From: Curvivirga sp965219885
GTDB lineage: Bacteria; Pseudomonadota; Alphaproteobacteria; UBA8366; Aestuariispiraceae
NCBI RefSeq assembly: GCF_965219885.1
Contig: NZ_CBDCOT010000009.1
Span: 310,001 to 374,000, forward strand
Direction of reading: 5' to 3'
Length of the DNA: 64,000 nucleotides
Shown here: positions 50,013-59,035 of the stretch, piece after piece
Layout: each line of letters begins with the position of its first letter
How positions within the stretch are numbered: position 1 is the stretch's first letter
Position numbers and translations under genes: made by a program
The notes under the pieces: model-generated
Told to the model about the DNA's origin: nothing
Seen by the model: the letters and a program-made list of their open reading frames with translations, nothing else
The model's database searches: none

Positions 50013-51080
50013 ATGTCTGCACCTCTTCCATCTCCTCTTGCCTTTGTTCCCTTCGTAAGCGTGGACCATATGATGCAATTGATTCATGAAATTGGCATCG
50101 AAGAAATGCTGAAGGGTATTGCGACTTATGTTGAAGATGATTTTAAGCGGTGGGAGTTATTTGATAAAACACCACGTGTTGCGTCTCATTCCAAAGAAGG
50201 CGTGATTGAACTTATGCCAACATCTGATGGTCAAACCTATGGATTTAAGTATGTAAACGGCCATCCAAAGAATACGAAAGAGGGCCTACAAACTGTCACA
50301 GCCTTTGGCATTCTATCTGATGTGAATACAGGATATCCGATTTTACTATCTGAAATGACCGTATTAACGGCCTTACGTACCGCTGCAACCTCTGCCATGG
50401 TTGCCAAACATCTTGCACCGGAAGGCACAAAAACGATGGCGATGATTGGCAATGGTGCGCAATCTGAATTTCAGGCGCTTGCGATGCGGGTCATTTGTGG
50501 TATCGAGAATTTACGCCTTTATGATATTGATCCAAAAGCCACATCTAAAGCACAAAGTAACCTGACTGCTTTTGGCTTTAACATCACCGCTTGTGATACA
50601 GCTGAAGATGCCATTCAAGGCGCTGACATCATCACCACATGCACCGCGGATAAACAATATGCAACCATCTTAACTGATAATATGGTTGGTTCAGGCGTGC
50701 ATATCAACGCGATTGGAGGTGATTGCCCGGGCAAGACCGAATTACATAAAGATATCCTATCCCGTTCCGATGTTTTCGTAGAATTCCCACCTCAAACCCG
50801 TATTGAAGGCGAAATACAGCAAATGCCCGAAGACTTCCCGGTTACTGAAATGTGGGAAGTTATCACAGGTACAAAAGAGGGCCGCACTAGCGCTAACCAA
50901 ATCACATTATTTGACGGTGTAGGTTTCGCGACGGAGGACTTTTCGGCACTTCGTTATGTACGCGATCAACTAGAAAAAACGGGTCTGTTCCAACAACTGG
51001 ATATGCTGGCAGATCCAGATGATCCCCGTGACCTTTTCGGCATGGTACAACGCGCGAAGAAAACACAAGAGGCAGCCTAA
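50013..51080 (+). CDS. ocd: Ornithine cyclodeaminase
   Basis: A 355-residue enzyme that converts ornithine to proline with release of ammonia, using bound NAD. The family text is clear: YGFKYVNGHPKNTKEGLQTVTAFGILSDVNTGYPILLSEMTVLTALRTAATSAM, the Rossmann motif MAMIGNGAQSEFQALA, ADIITTCTADK and INAIGGDCPGKTEL with the catalytic Asp. Length and the N-terminal form match true OCD and not the shorter mu-crystallin type. The ctlX start overlaps its stop (TAATG), so the pair is coupled. Confidence 0.95.
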   Translation: MSAPLPSPLAFVPFVSVDHMMQLIHEIGIEEMLKGIATYVEDDFKRWELFDKTPRVASHSKEGVIELMPTSDGQTYGFKYVNGHPKNTKEGLQTVTAFGILSDVNTGYPILLSEMTVLTALRTAATSAMVAKHLAPEGTKTMAMIGNGAQSEFQALAMRVICGIENLRLYDIDPKATSKAQSNLTAFGFNITACDTAEDAIQGADIITTCTADKQYATILTDNMVGSGVHINAIGGDCPGKTELHKDILSRSDVFVEFPPQTRIEGEIQQMPEDFPVTEMWEVITGTKEGRTSANQITLFDGVGFATEDFSALRYVRDQLEKTGLFQQLDMLADPDDPRDLFGMVQRAKKTQEAA

Positions 51081-52015
51081 TGAATTCCCAACAACCTCTC
51101 TTGTCAATACAAGCGCCTTCTGCTGTCGTCATGATCCGCCCGCATCATTTCACGGTAAATACAGAAACAGCGGCTGATAATGCCTTTCAGGATAATGTGA
51201 GCGCAAATTCATCTGACGCAAAACTTGCTTATGATGAGATCACAAATGCAGCCAATATCCTGATAACCCATGGTGTTCGTGTTCATATGTTCGAAGATGA
51301 GGGAAAGCAAACACCAGATTCAGTTTTTCCCAATAACTGGTTTTCAACCCATTCAGGCGGGCATGTCGCCATCTATCCGATGAAACCGGAAAATCGCCGA
51401 TTGGAAAGACGTTATGATATTATTGAAATGCTGAAGAAGGATTATCGTGTTCAGGATATGACTGATTATTCCGGCTTGGAACAAGACGATCTATTTTTAG
51501 AAGGCACAGGCGCCATGGTTTTGGACCATATGGCGCGGGTGGCTTACGCTGTTGAATCTGATCGGACCAATCCGATTATTCTGGAACGTTTTTGCACGCA
51601 TTTCAATTTTGAACCCATGGTGTTCAAAGCAAGTGATGAAGAAGGCACAGCCATCTATCACACCAATGTTCTAATGTGTATTGGAACAGATTATGCGTTG
51701 ATCGGACTAGATATGATCGAAAACCAAGCCCGTAGGGATGAAATCGCAACCCGATTAGAAAATTCAGGAAAACGCGTTATTGCATTAACCAATGATCAAA
51801 TTCGTAACTTTGCGGGAAATGCAATTGAGTTACAGGGGCAAGACGGGCGACTATTGGCATTATCACAAACTGCCTTTGAGGCCTTGAGTAAAAAACAAAT
51901 ATCTATGTTGGAAACTTCGGTCAAACTTGTACCTCTTGAAATCCCAACCATTGAAAAGGCTGGTGGATCAGTCAGATGTACCCTTGCAGGTATTCATTTA
52001 GCCTCAAGAGATTAA
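51080..52015 (+). CDS. ctlX: Citrulline hydrolase-type amidinohydrolase (CtlX-like)
   Basis: A 311-residue guanidino-group-modifying enzyme. VMIRPHHFTVNTETAADNAFQ, PDSVFPNNWFSTHSGG (Asp and substrate loop), YHTNVLMCIG with the catalytic His, and Cys300 in GGSVRCTLAGIH match the CtlX group of citrulline hydrolases, relatives of dimethylarginine dimethylaminohydrolase. Hydrolysis of citrulline would give ornithine, which the preceding enzyme turns into proline; the operon thus makes chemical sense. Related arginine or methylarginine substrates cannot be excluded. The start ATG shares one base with the ocd stop. Confidence 0.85.
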   Translation: MNSQQPLLSIQAPSAVVMIRPHHFTVNTETAADNAFQDNVSANSSDAKLAYDEITNAANILITHGVRVHMFEDEGKQTPDSVFPNNWFSTHSGGHVAIYPMKPENRRLERRYDIIEMLKKDYRVQDMTDYSGLEQDDLFLEGTGAMVLDHMARVAYAVESDRTNPIILERFCTHFNFEPMVFKASDEEGTAIYHTNVLMCIGTDYALIGLDMIENQARRDEIATRLENSGKRVIALTNDQIRNFAGNAIELQGQDGRLLALSQTAFEALSKKQISMLETSVKLVPLEIPTIEKAGGSVRCTLAGIHLASRD

Positions 52016-52020
52016 AATGA

Positions 52021-52050
52021 AAAAGGCCTTCAATAATTTGAAGGCCTTTT
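52021..52050. terminator. Bidirectional terminator after ctlX
   Basis: AAAAGGCCTTCAA pairs with TTGAAGGCCTTTT, 13 bp, 4-nt loop, between convergent genes. Confidence 0.88.
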
Positions 52051-52068
52051 AGAGTTATAAGTTATATC

Positions 52069-53760
52069 CTACGCATGTAGGTCTTGAGAAATCTTTGTGC
52101 CATCCGGCGCGACTTTTTCTGTCGGTTCCGGCGCCGCTGAACTATCTTCTTTCAACGACTTATAGAGCCCACAAACCATTGTCAGGATAACAAAGGATAT
52201 TGGCAAGGCCGCGGCAATTGAGGCTGTTTGAAGCGCCCCCAAACCACCAGCCAACAAGAGCACTATTGCTGTACCACCAATACTCACACCCCAGATGATA
52301 CGGAATTTCTTTGGTGGATGTTCATCACCCAAAGACAGGATTGTTGTAATTACCAAAGTCCCAGAATCCGCAGATGTCACAAACCAGGAGACCAACAACA
52401 ACGTTGCCAAGGCAGATAACGGCCATCCAACCCAAGACATATCGCCTAACCAGGATGTCTTGCCTAGATTTTCGATTGTACCAAATAATGCAGAAGGTAG
52501 ATCCCAAGCACGCACGGTGTTAATCAAACCAGCACCGCCTTCAGAAGCAGGACCAGCAGCCATATTCAGCTCTTGCCAGATCGCATTGCCACCAAACATA
52601 CATAGCCAGAAGAAGGCAATTGCAGTTGGTACAAACAATACACCAACCATAAATTCACGGATGGTACGACCTTTGGAAATACGTGCGATGAAAATACCAA
52701 CCATTGGAGCCCACGCGATCCACCAGCCCCAATAGAAGATGGTCCAACCGCCTTGCCATGCAACATTTTCTTCACTGCTTGCTGTCCAGAAGCCCATTGG
52801 AATGAAGTTCCAGAGGTAATCACCTAAGGTGGTTACATAGAATCCCAACAACCATTTGATTGGGCCAATAAAGACGAATGCACCCAGAAGCAACATAGAC
52901 AACCAAATATTCCATTCGGAAATCATACGGATACCTTTACCAACACCAGATACTGTCGAAACCGTCGCAATGATGGTCACAATAATGATCAAGATAATTT
53001 GAGTGAGTGTTTCTGCAGGAATACCGAATAAGACATTCAATCCCGTTGTAATCTGGCTACTTCCTAAACCAAGCGATGTGGCGATACCAAATACGGAACC
53101 AAATACAGCCAACAGATCAACCATGTGACCAACAGGCCCATAAATACGATCCCCGATCAACGGATATAAAGCTGAACGCAAGGTCAAAGGCAGTTTTTTA
53201 CGGAAACCAAAATATGCCAAACATAGTCCAACAATCACATAAAGGGCCCAACCATGAAAACCCCAATGGAAATATGTCACACGCATCGCATCAACGGCGC
53301 GCTGCATATTCATTTCACTATGTCCATTTAACTCTGCATGTGGGTTGTTCGGATAGCCCCATACAGCTGAATTATCAAAATAGAAAATAGGTTCAGCAAC
53401 ACCAAAGAACAGAATACCGATACCGATACCTGCAGAGAAAAGCATTGCAAACCAAGAGAAATTGCTAAACTCGGGACGAGAATCATCATCCCCTAAGCGT
53501 AAGCTACCCCATTTTGACATCATCAAGTAAAAACAAAATAACATGATGCCGGCTAGAACTGTGATATAATACCAGCTCAAACCACTTTCGATCCAACTAC
53601 GAATGGAGCCATAAACACCCCCTGCAAAGTCAACGTTGATCACTGTAAAGACGATAAAGGCCAAAATCATTGCCTTCGCCGCCATACCCATTCCTGGGTG
53701 AAGTCCGGTAAAGAAACCGGATTTTGCCACAAGTTGCTCGTGGCTCTGCTGATTGGACAT
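52069..53760 (-). CDS. BCCT-family transporter, probable DMSP carrier (DddT-like)
   Basis: A 563-residue BCCT carrier, separate from the one at 8-9.7 kb. Signatures are GIGIGILFFGVAEPIFYF, VTYFHWGFHGWALYVIVGL and TIFYWGWWIAWAPMVGIFIARISKGR with the aromatic onium-binding Trp residues. A polar loop (AVWGYPNNPHAELNGHSEMNMQRA) after the first signature and a charged C-terminus are distinctive. It lies 44 nt downstream of the DddD-like gene on the same strand. In Marinomonas and Halomonas a BCCT gene, dddT, accompanies dddD and imports DMSP, so DMSP is the best guess; betaine or carnitine are alternatives. Confidence 0.87.
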   Translation of the reverse strand: MSNQQSHEQLVAKSGFFTGLHPGMGMAAKAMILAFIVFTVINVDFAGGVYGSIRSWIESGLSWYYITVLAGIMLFCFYLMMSKWGSLRLGDDDSRPEFSNFSWFAMLFSAGIGIGILFFGVAEPIFYFDNSAVWGYPNNPHAELNGHSEMNMQRAVDAMRVTYFHWGFHGWALYVIVGLCLAYFGFRKKLPLTLRSALYPLIGDRIYGPVGHMVDLLAVFGSVFGIATSLGLGSSQITTGLNVLFGIPAETLTQIILIIIVTIIATVSTVSGVGKGIRMISEWNIWLSMLLLGAFVFIGPIKWLLGFYVTTLGDYLWNFIPMGFWTASSEENVAWQGGWTIFYWGWWIAWAPMVGIFIARISKGRTIREFMVGVLFVPTAIAFFWLCMFGGNAIWQELNMAAGPASEGGAGLINTVRAWDLPSALFGTIENLGKTSWLGDMSWVGWPLSALATLLLVSWFVTSADSGTLVITTILSLGDEHPPKKFRIIWGVSIGGTAIVLLLAGGLGALQTASIAAALPISFVILTMVCGLYKSLKEDSSAAPEPTEKVAPDGTKISQDLHA

Positions 53761-53804
53761 AGAAACCTCCTATTCCCACTAAGTTACTATGATTATTATT
53801 TTTA

Positions 53805-56285
53805 TTATTCTGGTAAGTATTTTTCCGACCATTCACGCCCCGCGATTCCTTGTTGAATCATGGAAGCAATTTCCGCATCGGAATAACCAGCATCTTGCAA
53901 AATCTTATGCGTATGCTGACCATATTTCGGCATATAGCCAGGGATTGTAATTTTCCCCTTTCTTGGACGCACCGCATTCGGGGCTACCAAGTCACACCAT
54001 CTTCCCATTGGATGCAGATCATGTCGGATCACCCGGAAAGTTGATTCTGTTAGATCGATATTTCCTTCGCTTTCACGCTGTAAGGAATTATCACGTGTAT
54101 CATGCAATGAAGATAAAGGTACGATGGTTGCTGCACCTTCTTTAAATTGCTCTCGCCAGTAAGATAGTGGCTTATCTAAAAAACGATCCGCTAATTCAGC
54201 TTGCAACTGTTGACCTGACAACTCAGATAAATCGGCTAGTTCAGGTATTCTCTTTAAAGCTTCACCTTCTTCACTTGGCGCCGCAAAAAATGCCCATTCA
54301 TCTTCCGTTTTATAACAGTGATAGAAAGGTCCCCATCCAAGAACTTCGCGACCAGACGGTTCATTAAATGCGGCGCGACCGTCGTAATCATACATAAACT
54401 GCGCTTGGATCATATTTCCTGCGCCTGCCAAAGCAGCGCGTGCAATACTTCCCTCACCCGTCGCTTTTAATTTCATCAATGCACCACCAAGACCGACACA
54501 TGCACAATAGCCGGTCAAGACGTCGATAGTTCCGAAATGCGCATGCTCTTCCGGTGTTTCCATACCACCGCCAAAACGCACCATCACACCTGTTGCTGCC
54601 TGGGCTAAGTCATCATATCCTAGATGATCGGATTTAGGGCCTCGCATTGGGCCACCAAACGCATCCAGTTGCACCAAGATCAATTTGGGATTGATCGCTT
54701 TTAGCTCTTCCAAAGATAAACCAAGTTTATCGCGTTGCTCATCCGTCCCATTCATCGTGATGATATCAGATTGCGCAATCAATTTTCGCATAGCTTCCTT
54801 ACCTTCATTCGAAGATAAATTAAGCAAAACACTCTCTTTGCCACGATGGGCATGAATACCAAAGACAACCGTATTCCATGGATCCACAGAAGGTTCAACA
54901 GGTTGCACCGATGTAACTTCCGCCCCAAAACGCGCCAAGGTAGATCCAATTGTCGGCCCGGCGATTACATTGGTAAGATCCAACACCTTCAAACCATCCA
55001 GCCACCCAGAGTAAGCTTGATGATCAGATTGCAGACGTGGTGTTTCTGCAAGAATATTGGCTAGCTTAACTCGCGCATCATCCGCAACAGGGCCAGCTTG
55101 CTTTTGTGCTGCCCCTTCATCTGTGGTTAACCATGCAACATTCCCCATTTGACGCATCATACCGTAACGTGGATCATCGACTTCCAACACCAAACCTGAT
55201 GCCAAAGCATGCGGATCAGCAAGCCATTCTTTTGTAAAACGTTGTGCTGTCGCTGGCGCTTTTGCAACTCCAAACAACTCTTCCCATTCATAAGATGGTT
55301 TGGTCAGAAAAGCTTTCTTCATTGCTGTGGAGATACGCTCTCTTGCGTCCACGCCAACCGGATAGTTTCTTAACGACCAACTATCGGGCCATTCTTTTGT
55401 GTCTAGATACGCGCTAAAATCTGGTAAACCATCCAGTAGGTCGGCCAGTCCTAAAGTCTCAAGAACACGTCGAGGATGGGTCGCTACACTTCCTGATACA
55501 ACATAAAATCCACGTCCATCTGCACAGGTATAAGTCCGATAGAAAGGATCAAGAAATTCTGAAAGCTCCTCAAATTTCAAATCCATTGGCAAGCCTGCTT
55601 CAGCCCGACGATCTAATTCCACTTCACGTGGAGACTTATAACGTTCAGGATAATCTTCAATTTGTTCGCAGTTATAAATTAGACCTTCCAACAAAGCCGA
55701 AGCCAAAGGTACCTCAATATGATCCCCACCATTTCGATCACGTGCGGCCAATGCAAATAGGACAGACATGGCCCCAAAAGAAGCGCCATAGGCAGATGCA
55801 AGTGTTAACGGCGTGAAGGAAGGATTGATACCCATTAATCGACGGTTCAATCCCATATCCGTAAACTGCCCTGTATAAGCCGCAATAACGGCTTCCCAAG
55901 CAGGAATATGAGCCAATTCAGGATCAGTAGATGCAAAACCCGGTAAGGAAAGTGAGATGATATTATTATTTAATTTTTGCAATTCATCAGGTGATAAGCC
56001 GAGGCGCGACATTACTCCGGGGCGGAAGTTATCAATCAGAACATCAGAACGCTTCACCAATTCTTGTATCGTCGCTTTCCCCTCTTCGCTTTTTAAGTCC
56101 AAAACCAAAGAAGACTTTCCACGTGATAGCATGTCATAGGATGGATCGTTAAATAAAGGGCCTTCCGGTGGGTCGATACGAATAACTTCAGCGCCCATAT
56201 CGGCCAACATCATCCCCACCAATGGCCCCGCCAAATACTGCCCAAAGTCAAGCACCCGAATATGCGAAAGCGGTCGCTTCATCAT
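53805..56285 (-). CDS. dddD: DddD-like tandem CoA-transferase family III protein, probable DMSP CoA-transferase/lyase
   Basis: An 826-residue protein with two CaiB/BaiF-type CoA-transferase modules in one chain: residues about 5-400 (HIRVLDFGQYLAGPLVGMMLADMGAEVIRID) and about 410-800 (GLKVLDLTNVIAGPTIGSTLARFGAEVTSVQ). The catalytic Asp is present only in the second module, residue 588 in HFGTIDVLTGYCA; the matching place in the first reads FTPLTLASAYG. This architecture, length and Asp position fit DddD, which attaches acetyl-CoA-derived CoA to DMSP and releases dimethyl sulfide, leaving 3-hydroxypropionyl-CoA. Downstream BCCT and divergent LysR genes match the ddd context. I start it at ATG 56285 behind GAGGG. 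A carnitine-type fused CoA-transferase is the alternative. Confidence 0.82.
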   Translation of the reverse strand: MMKRPLSHIRVLDFGQYLAGPLVGMMLADMGAEVIRIDPPEGPLFNDPSYDMLSRGKSSLVLDLKSEEGKATIQELVKRSDVLIDNFRPGVMSRLGLSPDELQKLNNNIISLSLPGFASTDPELAHIPAWEAVIAAYTGQFTDMGLNRRLMGINPSFTPLTLASAYGASFGAMSVLFALAARDRNGGDHIEVPLASALLEGLIYNCEQIEDYPERYKSPREVELDRRAEAGLPMDLKFEELSEFLDPFYRTYTCADGRGFYVVSGSVATHPRRVLETLGLADLLDGLPDFSAYLDTKEWPDSWSLRNYPVGVDARERISTAMKKAFLTKPSYEWEELFGVAKAPATAQRFTKEWLADPHALASGLVLEVDDPRYGMMRQMGNVAWLTTDEGAAQKQAGPVADDARVKLANILAETPRLQSDHQAYSGWLDGLKVLDLTNVIAGPTIGSTLARFGAEVTSVQPVEPSVDPWNTVVFGIHAHRGKESVLLNLSSNEGKEAMRKLIAQSDIITMNGTDEQRDKLGLSLEELKAINPKLILVQLDAFGGPMRGPKSDHLGYDDLAQAATGVMVRFGGGMETPEEHAHFGTIDVLTGYCACVGLGGALMKLKATGEGSIARAALAGAGNMIQAQFMYDYDGRAAFNEPSGREVLGWGPFYHCYKTEDEWAFFAAPSEEGEALKRIPELADLSELSGQQLQAELADRFLDKPLSYWREQFKEGAATIVPLSSLHDTRDNSLQRESEGNIDLTESTFRVIRHDLHPMGRWCDLVAPNAVRPRKGKITIPGYMPKYGQHTHKILQDAGYSDAEIASMIQQGIAGREWSEKYLPE

Positions 56286-56462
56286 TTTCACCCTCTATTT
56301 ACTCACCTGTCTATTTTGCACTTTTTCAGCCTTATTTGACTGATTCCGACGATGTAAACAGAATGACAAAATAATTTAAAGGTGAGACAAATCTATTTTA
56401 TCCATAGATTTTTTCTATACTATGTTTTACGAATATTAAAATCATACCAGTTAAAATAATTG

Positions 56463-56472
56463 TACAATTGTA
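56463..56472. promoter_or_regulatory. Short palindrome before the dddR-like gene
   Basis: TACAATTGTA (56463-56472), overlapping a second palindrome ATTGTACAAT, ends 6 bp before the LysR ATG. The same 10-mer forms the core of the site at 27529-27542. An autoregulatory site is possible. Confidence 0.25.
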
Positions 56473-56478
56473 AGATAG

Positions 56479-57432
56479 ATGAGTAAGAAATTTAAACATG
56501 TCCCGGGCTCTCTCAACTCGCTTATTGTTCTTGAGTCTGCTGTACGACATGCAAGCTTTACCAAAGCAGGCGATGAGCTACTTTTAACCCAACCTACGGT
56601 CAGTCGACATATTGCGGTTCTTGAAGAAAGATTAGGCAAGGAACTGTTTCATCGTATTAAGAATCGCATTGTGCCAACAAAGGAAGGGCATCGCCTTGCA
56701 AATGCGGTATCTTTAGGCATTGGCCATACAGAAAGCGTATGGGAGGAACTTTCGCGTACCGAACATGAAGATACCATTGTATTGGCTTGTAGTTTTGGTT
56801 TTGCGGATCAATGGCTCTTACCACGCTTTTCTTCACTCCAAGAAGCAATTGAAGGTAAAAAGATAAGCGTAGTCACATCTGACTGGATGGGTAGTCTTGA
56901 TATGACACAAATCGACGTGGCCGTTGTTGCCGATCTCGCACTCTCTTTTGATCGTCCCATCATTCCTCTTTTCCCTGAGATTGCATTTCCAGTCTGCAGT
57001 CCCGACTTTCTGGAACAACACCCTCAAATTTTAAATAATCCTCATGCACTTTTAGATGTAGAACTTATCCAGTTTGATGTGGGAAGTTCTGGATATTTGG
57101 ACTGGAAAATATGGTTTGAGAAGGTCGGCATAAATATGAAAGAACGTAACTATAACCACATCTATGACTCCTACCCCTTCTTATGCAGAGCCGCACAAGA
57201 GGGTAAGGGTGTCGCTATTGGTTGGACCTATCTTGTAGATAAATACATTCAAGAAGGATCATTGGTCCGTATTGGTGCCGCTGTCAGGAATCGAGACAGT
57301 GCTTATTACCTTCAGTTTAAAGATGGTAGCTATCACAGTGCGACTTTAAAAAAGATTTCAGACTGGTTTGTTAAACGGGTAAATGAAGAACAAAACTTGG
57401 CGATTAGTGGCGGTTTAAACCCTATTGGATAA
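56479..57432 (+). CDS. LysR-family regulator divergent from dddD (DddR-like position)
   Basis: A 317-residue LysR-type regulator of the GcvA-like branch: LNSLIVLESAVRHASFTKAGDELLLTQPTVSRHIAVLEERLGKELFHR is the winged helix-turn-helix; the effector domain begins TIVLACSFGFADQWLLPRFS. It is transcribed away from the DddD-like gene across 193 bp. In Marinomonas dddR, a LysR gene, sits near dddD and answers to DMSP, so this gene is the natural candidate. Only position and family support the name; I therefore leave the symbol blank. Confidence 0.9.
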   Translation: MSKKFKHVPGSLNSLIVLESAVRHASFTKAGDELLLTQPTVSRHIAVLEERLGKELFHRIKNRIVPTKEGHRLANAVSLGIGHTESVWEELSRTEHEDTIVLACSFGFADQWLLPRFSSLQEAIEGKKISVVTSDWMGSLDMTQIDVAVVADLALSFDRPIIPLFPEIAFPVCSPDFLEQHPQILNNPHALLDVELIQFDVGSSGYLDWKIWFEKVGINMKERNYNHIYDSYPFLCRAAQEGKGVAIGWTYLVDKYIQEGSLVRIGAAVRNRDSAYYLQFKDGSYHSATLKKISDWFVKRVNEEQNLAISGGLNPIG

Positions 57433-57441
57433 GTACAAGAA

Positions 57442-58293
57442 CTAGTATGTACCAATCACTGTTTTGATCCACTTGCTAAATTCTTTGGCCACCTCCGCTT
57501 CAGAAACTGTTGCCAGATAATATCCCTCATTTCCCATTATCCCAACTTGACCAATCTGCTTAAGTTTGCCCACATCAACTGAGGATTTCGCAAGCAGTGA
57601 ACTGGTCAAGGCAACACCGCTACCATTTGCAGCAAGATCTAATGCGACACCATAAGAATCCACATGTAGACTTGGCGAAAGATCAGTCCCATATTTTGCT
57701 TTCCTCGCCCATTCCTGCCATCCTTTTGAGGTACCAACAGCTTCGATCAAAATACTATCTTCCAACGGGGCAGTATGATCGACAGCAGCAACAGCGATAA
57801 GCTCATCTGGTCCTAATCTAGCAGCCCCTTTACCAACTTGTTTTTCAGAACCAAATCGGATCTCAACATCCGCAATTGAGGTATTAAACTCATCAGGCCA
57901 AATCGTACTCATCAACCGGATACGCAATCCCGGATGCATATCCAGGAAGTCCTGCATATTAGGCGCTAATATCCATTGAGAAATACTCACTGACGTGGCG
58001 ATGGTTAAAAGTCCTTGCGTCGGGCCAACATCAAATAAACTTGCCGCAGCCCCTAGCGATTCCATCGCTGATCCAACCATTGGTAAAAGCTTACGGCCAT
58101 CATCCGTCAAGGCCAAACCGCGGGCTTTACGGATAAACAACTGGGTTGCCAGCCTTACTTCCAAAGACCGTACTTGCTGACTAACTGCCGATTGAGTCAT
58201 CCCCAATTCGTCGGCAGCAGCTGAAAAATTTAAATGTCTGGCAGAAGCTTCAAATGTCCGAAACCAACCAAGCGGCGGTAATGATTTTCCCAT
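57442..58293 (-). CDS. LysR-family regulator (GcvA-like) of the flavin-monooxygenase operon
   Basis: A 283-residue LysR-type regulator: LPPLGWFRTFEASARHLNFSAAADELGMTQSAVSQQVRSLEVRLATQLFIRKARGLALTDDG is the DNA-binding part. It ends only 9 nt from the stop of the convergent dddR-like gene and is divergent from the six-gene operon starting at 58436, whose promoter region holds a classic T-N11-A box. The two LysR genes are of different sequence, so they are not a recent duplication. Confidence 0.92.
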   Translation of the reverse strand: MGKSLPPLGWFRTFEASARHLNFSAAADELGMTQSAVSQQVRSLEVRLATQLFIRKARGLALTDDGRKLLPMVGSAMESLGAAASLFDVGPTQGLLTIATSVSISQWILAPNMQDFLDMHPGLRIRLMSTIWPDEFNTSIADVEIRFGSEKQVGKGAARLGPDELIAVAAVDHTAPLEDSILIEAVGTSKGWQEWARKAKYGTDLSPSLHVDSYGVALDLAANGSGVALTSSLLAKSSVDVGKLKQIGQVGIMGNEGYYLATVSEAEVAKEFSKWIKTVIGTY

Positions 58294-58305
58294 AGATGTA
58301 ACCTA

Positions 58306-58326
58306 GATATAAGTATTACTAATATC
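58306..58326 (+). promoter_or_regulatory. LysR box (T-N11-A) upstream of the catabolic operon
   Basis: GATAT (58306-58310) and ATATC (58322-58326) form a perfect inverted repeat separated by 11 nt, the consensus layout of LysR sites, in the divergent gap. A TTGTCA element at 58347-58352 could be the -35 box of the operon. Confidence 0.6.
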
Positions 58327-58435
58327 TTAGTCTATGAATCTGTCGTTTGTCAAAAATAGCATTTCCTGTGATTAGTTTGTTCAAAGAATTACGCCATCTG
58401 TATTGGCAAAATAAAATCAACAAAAGGAAATGGAA

Positions 58436-59035
58436 ATGAAGGCAGAAATTAGAAAAATCGTGACCTATGAAGAAGAAGTTCTGATCGAAGGGTATCGCGA
58501 AGTTTCAGAGCCTTGGCGCTTATTTGCTGTGGCAGCAGTTATTACCAACCCTTGGGCCGGCCGTTACGTGGAAGATCTAAAGCCTGAAATCCACGCATAT
58601 GGCCCTGAACTAGGCGCATTACTAACAGACAAAATCATTAAACTAGCTGGTTCAGGTGATGCAATTGAAGCTTATGGAAAAAGCGCAGTTGTCGGGCTTG
58701 ATGGCGAAATTGAACATGCCTCTGGCTTGATACATACTTTGCGCTTCGGGAATTATTTCCGCGAAGCTGTAGAAGCCAAATCATATCTCTCTTTTGCCAA
58801 TACACGTGGCCCTGCCAATGCGCCTATCATGGTTCCTTTGATGGACAAAAATGATGCAGGGCGCCGCTCCCACTACCTCACCATTCAATTTTCCATTCCT
58901 GATGCACCGCGTGCGGATGAGGTTGTTATCGTACTTGGCGGTGCCACAGGTGGTCGTCCACATCATCGTATCGGGGACCGCTATCAAGATTTGAAGGAAT
59001 TAGGTCATGATCTGGACAACCCAGCAGCGGTCTGA
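58436..59035 (+). CDS. DUF1185 (amino acid synthesis family) protein
   Basis: A 199-residue protein of the DUF1185 family, often called amino acid synthesis protein without proven function. Visible family text: EVSEPWRLFAVAAVITNPWAGRYVEDLKPEI shortened here to NPWAGRYVEDL, YGKSAVVGLDGEIEHASGLIH, and GGATGGRPHHRIGDRYQDL. ATG 58436 is preferred over 58430 because AAGGA lies 7 nt before it. It is the first gene of a tightly packed operon; its end overlaps the hydrolase gene by 29 nt. Confidence 0.85.
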   Translation: MKAEIRKIVTYEEEVLIEGYREVSEPWRLFAVAAVITNPWAGRYVEDLKPEIHAYGPELGALLTDKIIKLAGSGDAIEAYGKSAVVGLDGEIEHASGLIHTLRFGNYFREAVEAKSYLSFANTRGPANAPIMVPLMDKNDAGRRSHYLTIQFSIPDAPRADEVVIVLGGATGGRPHHRIGDRYQDLKELGHDLDNPAAV

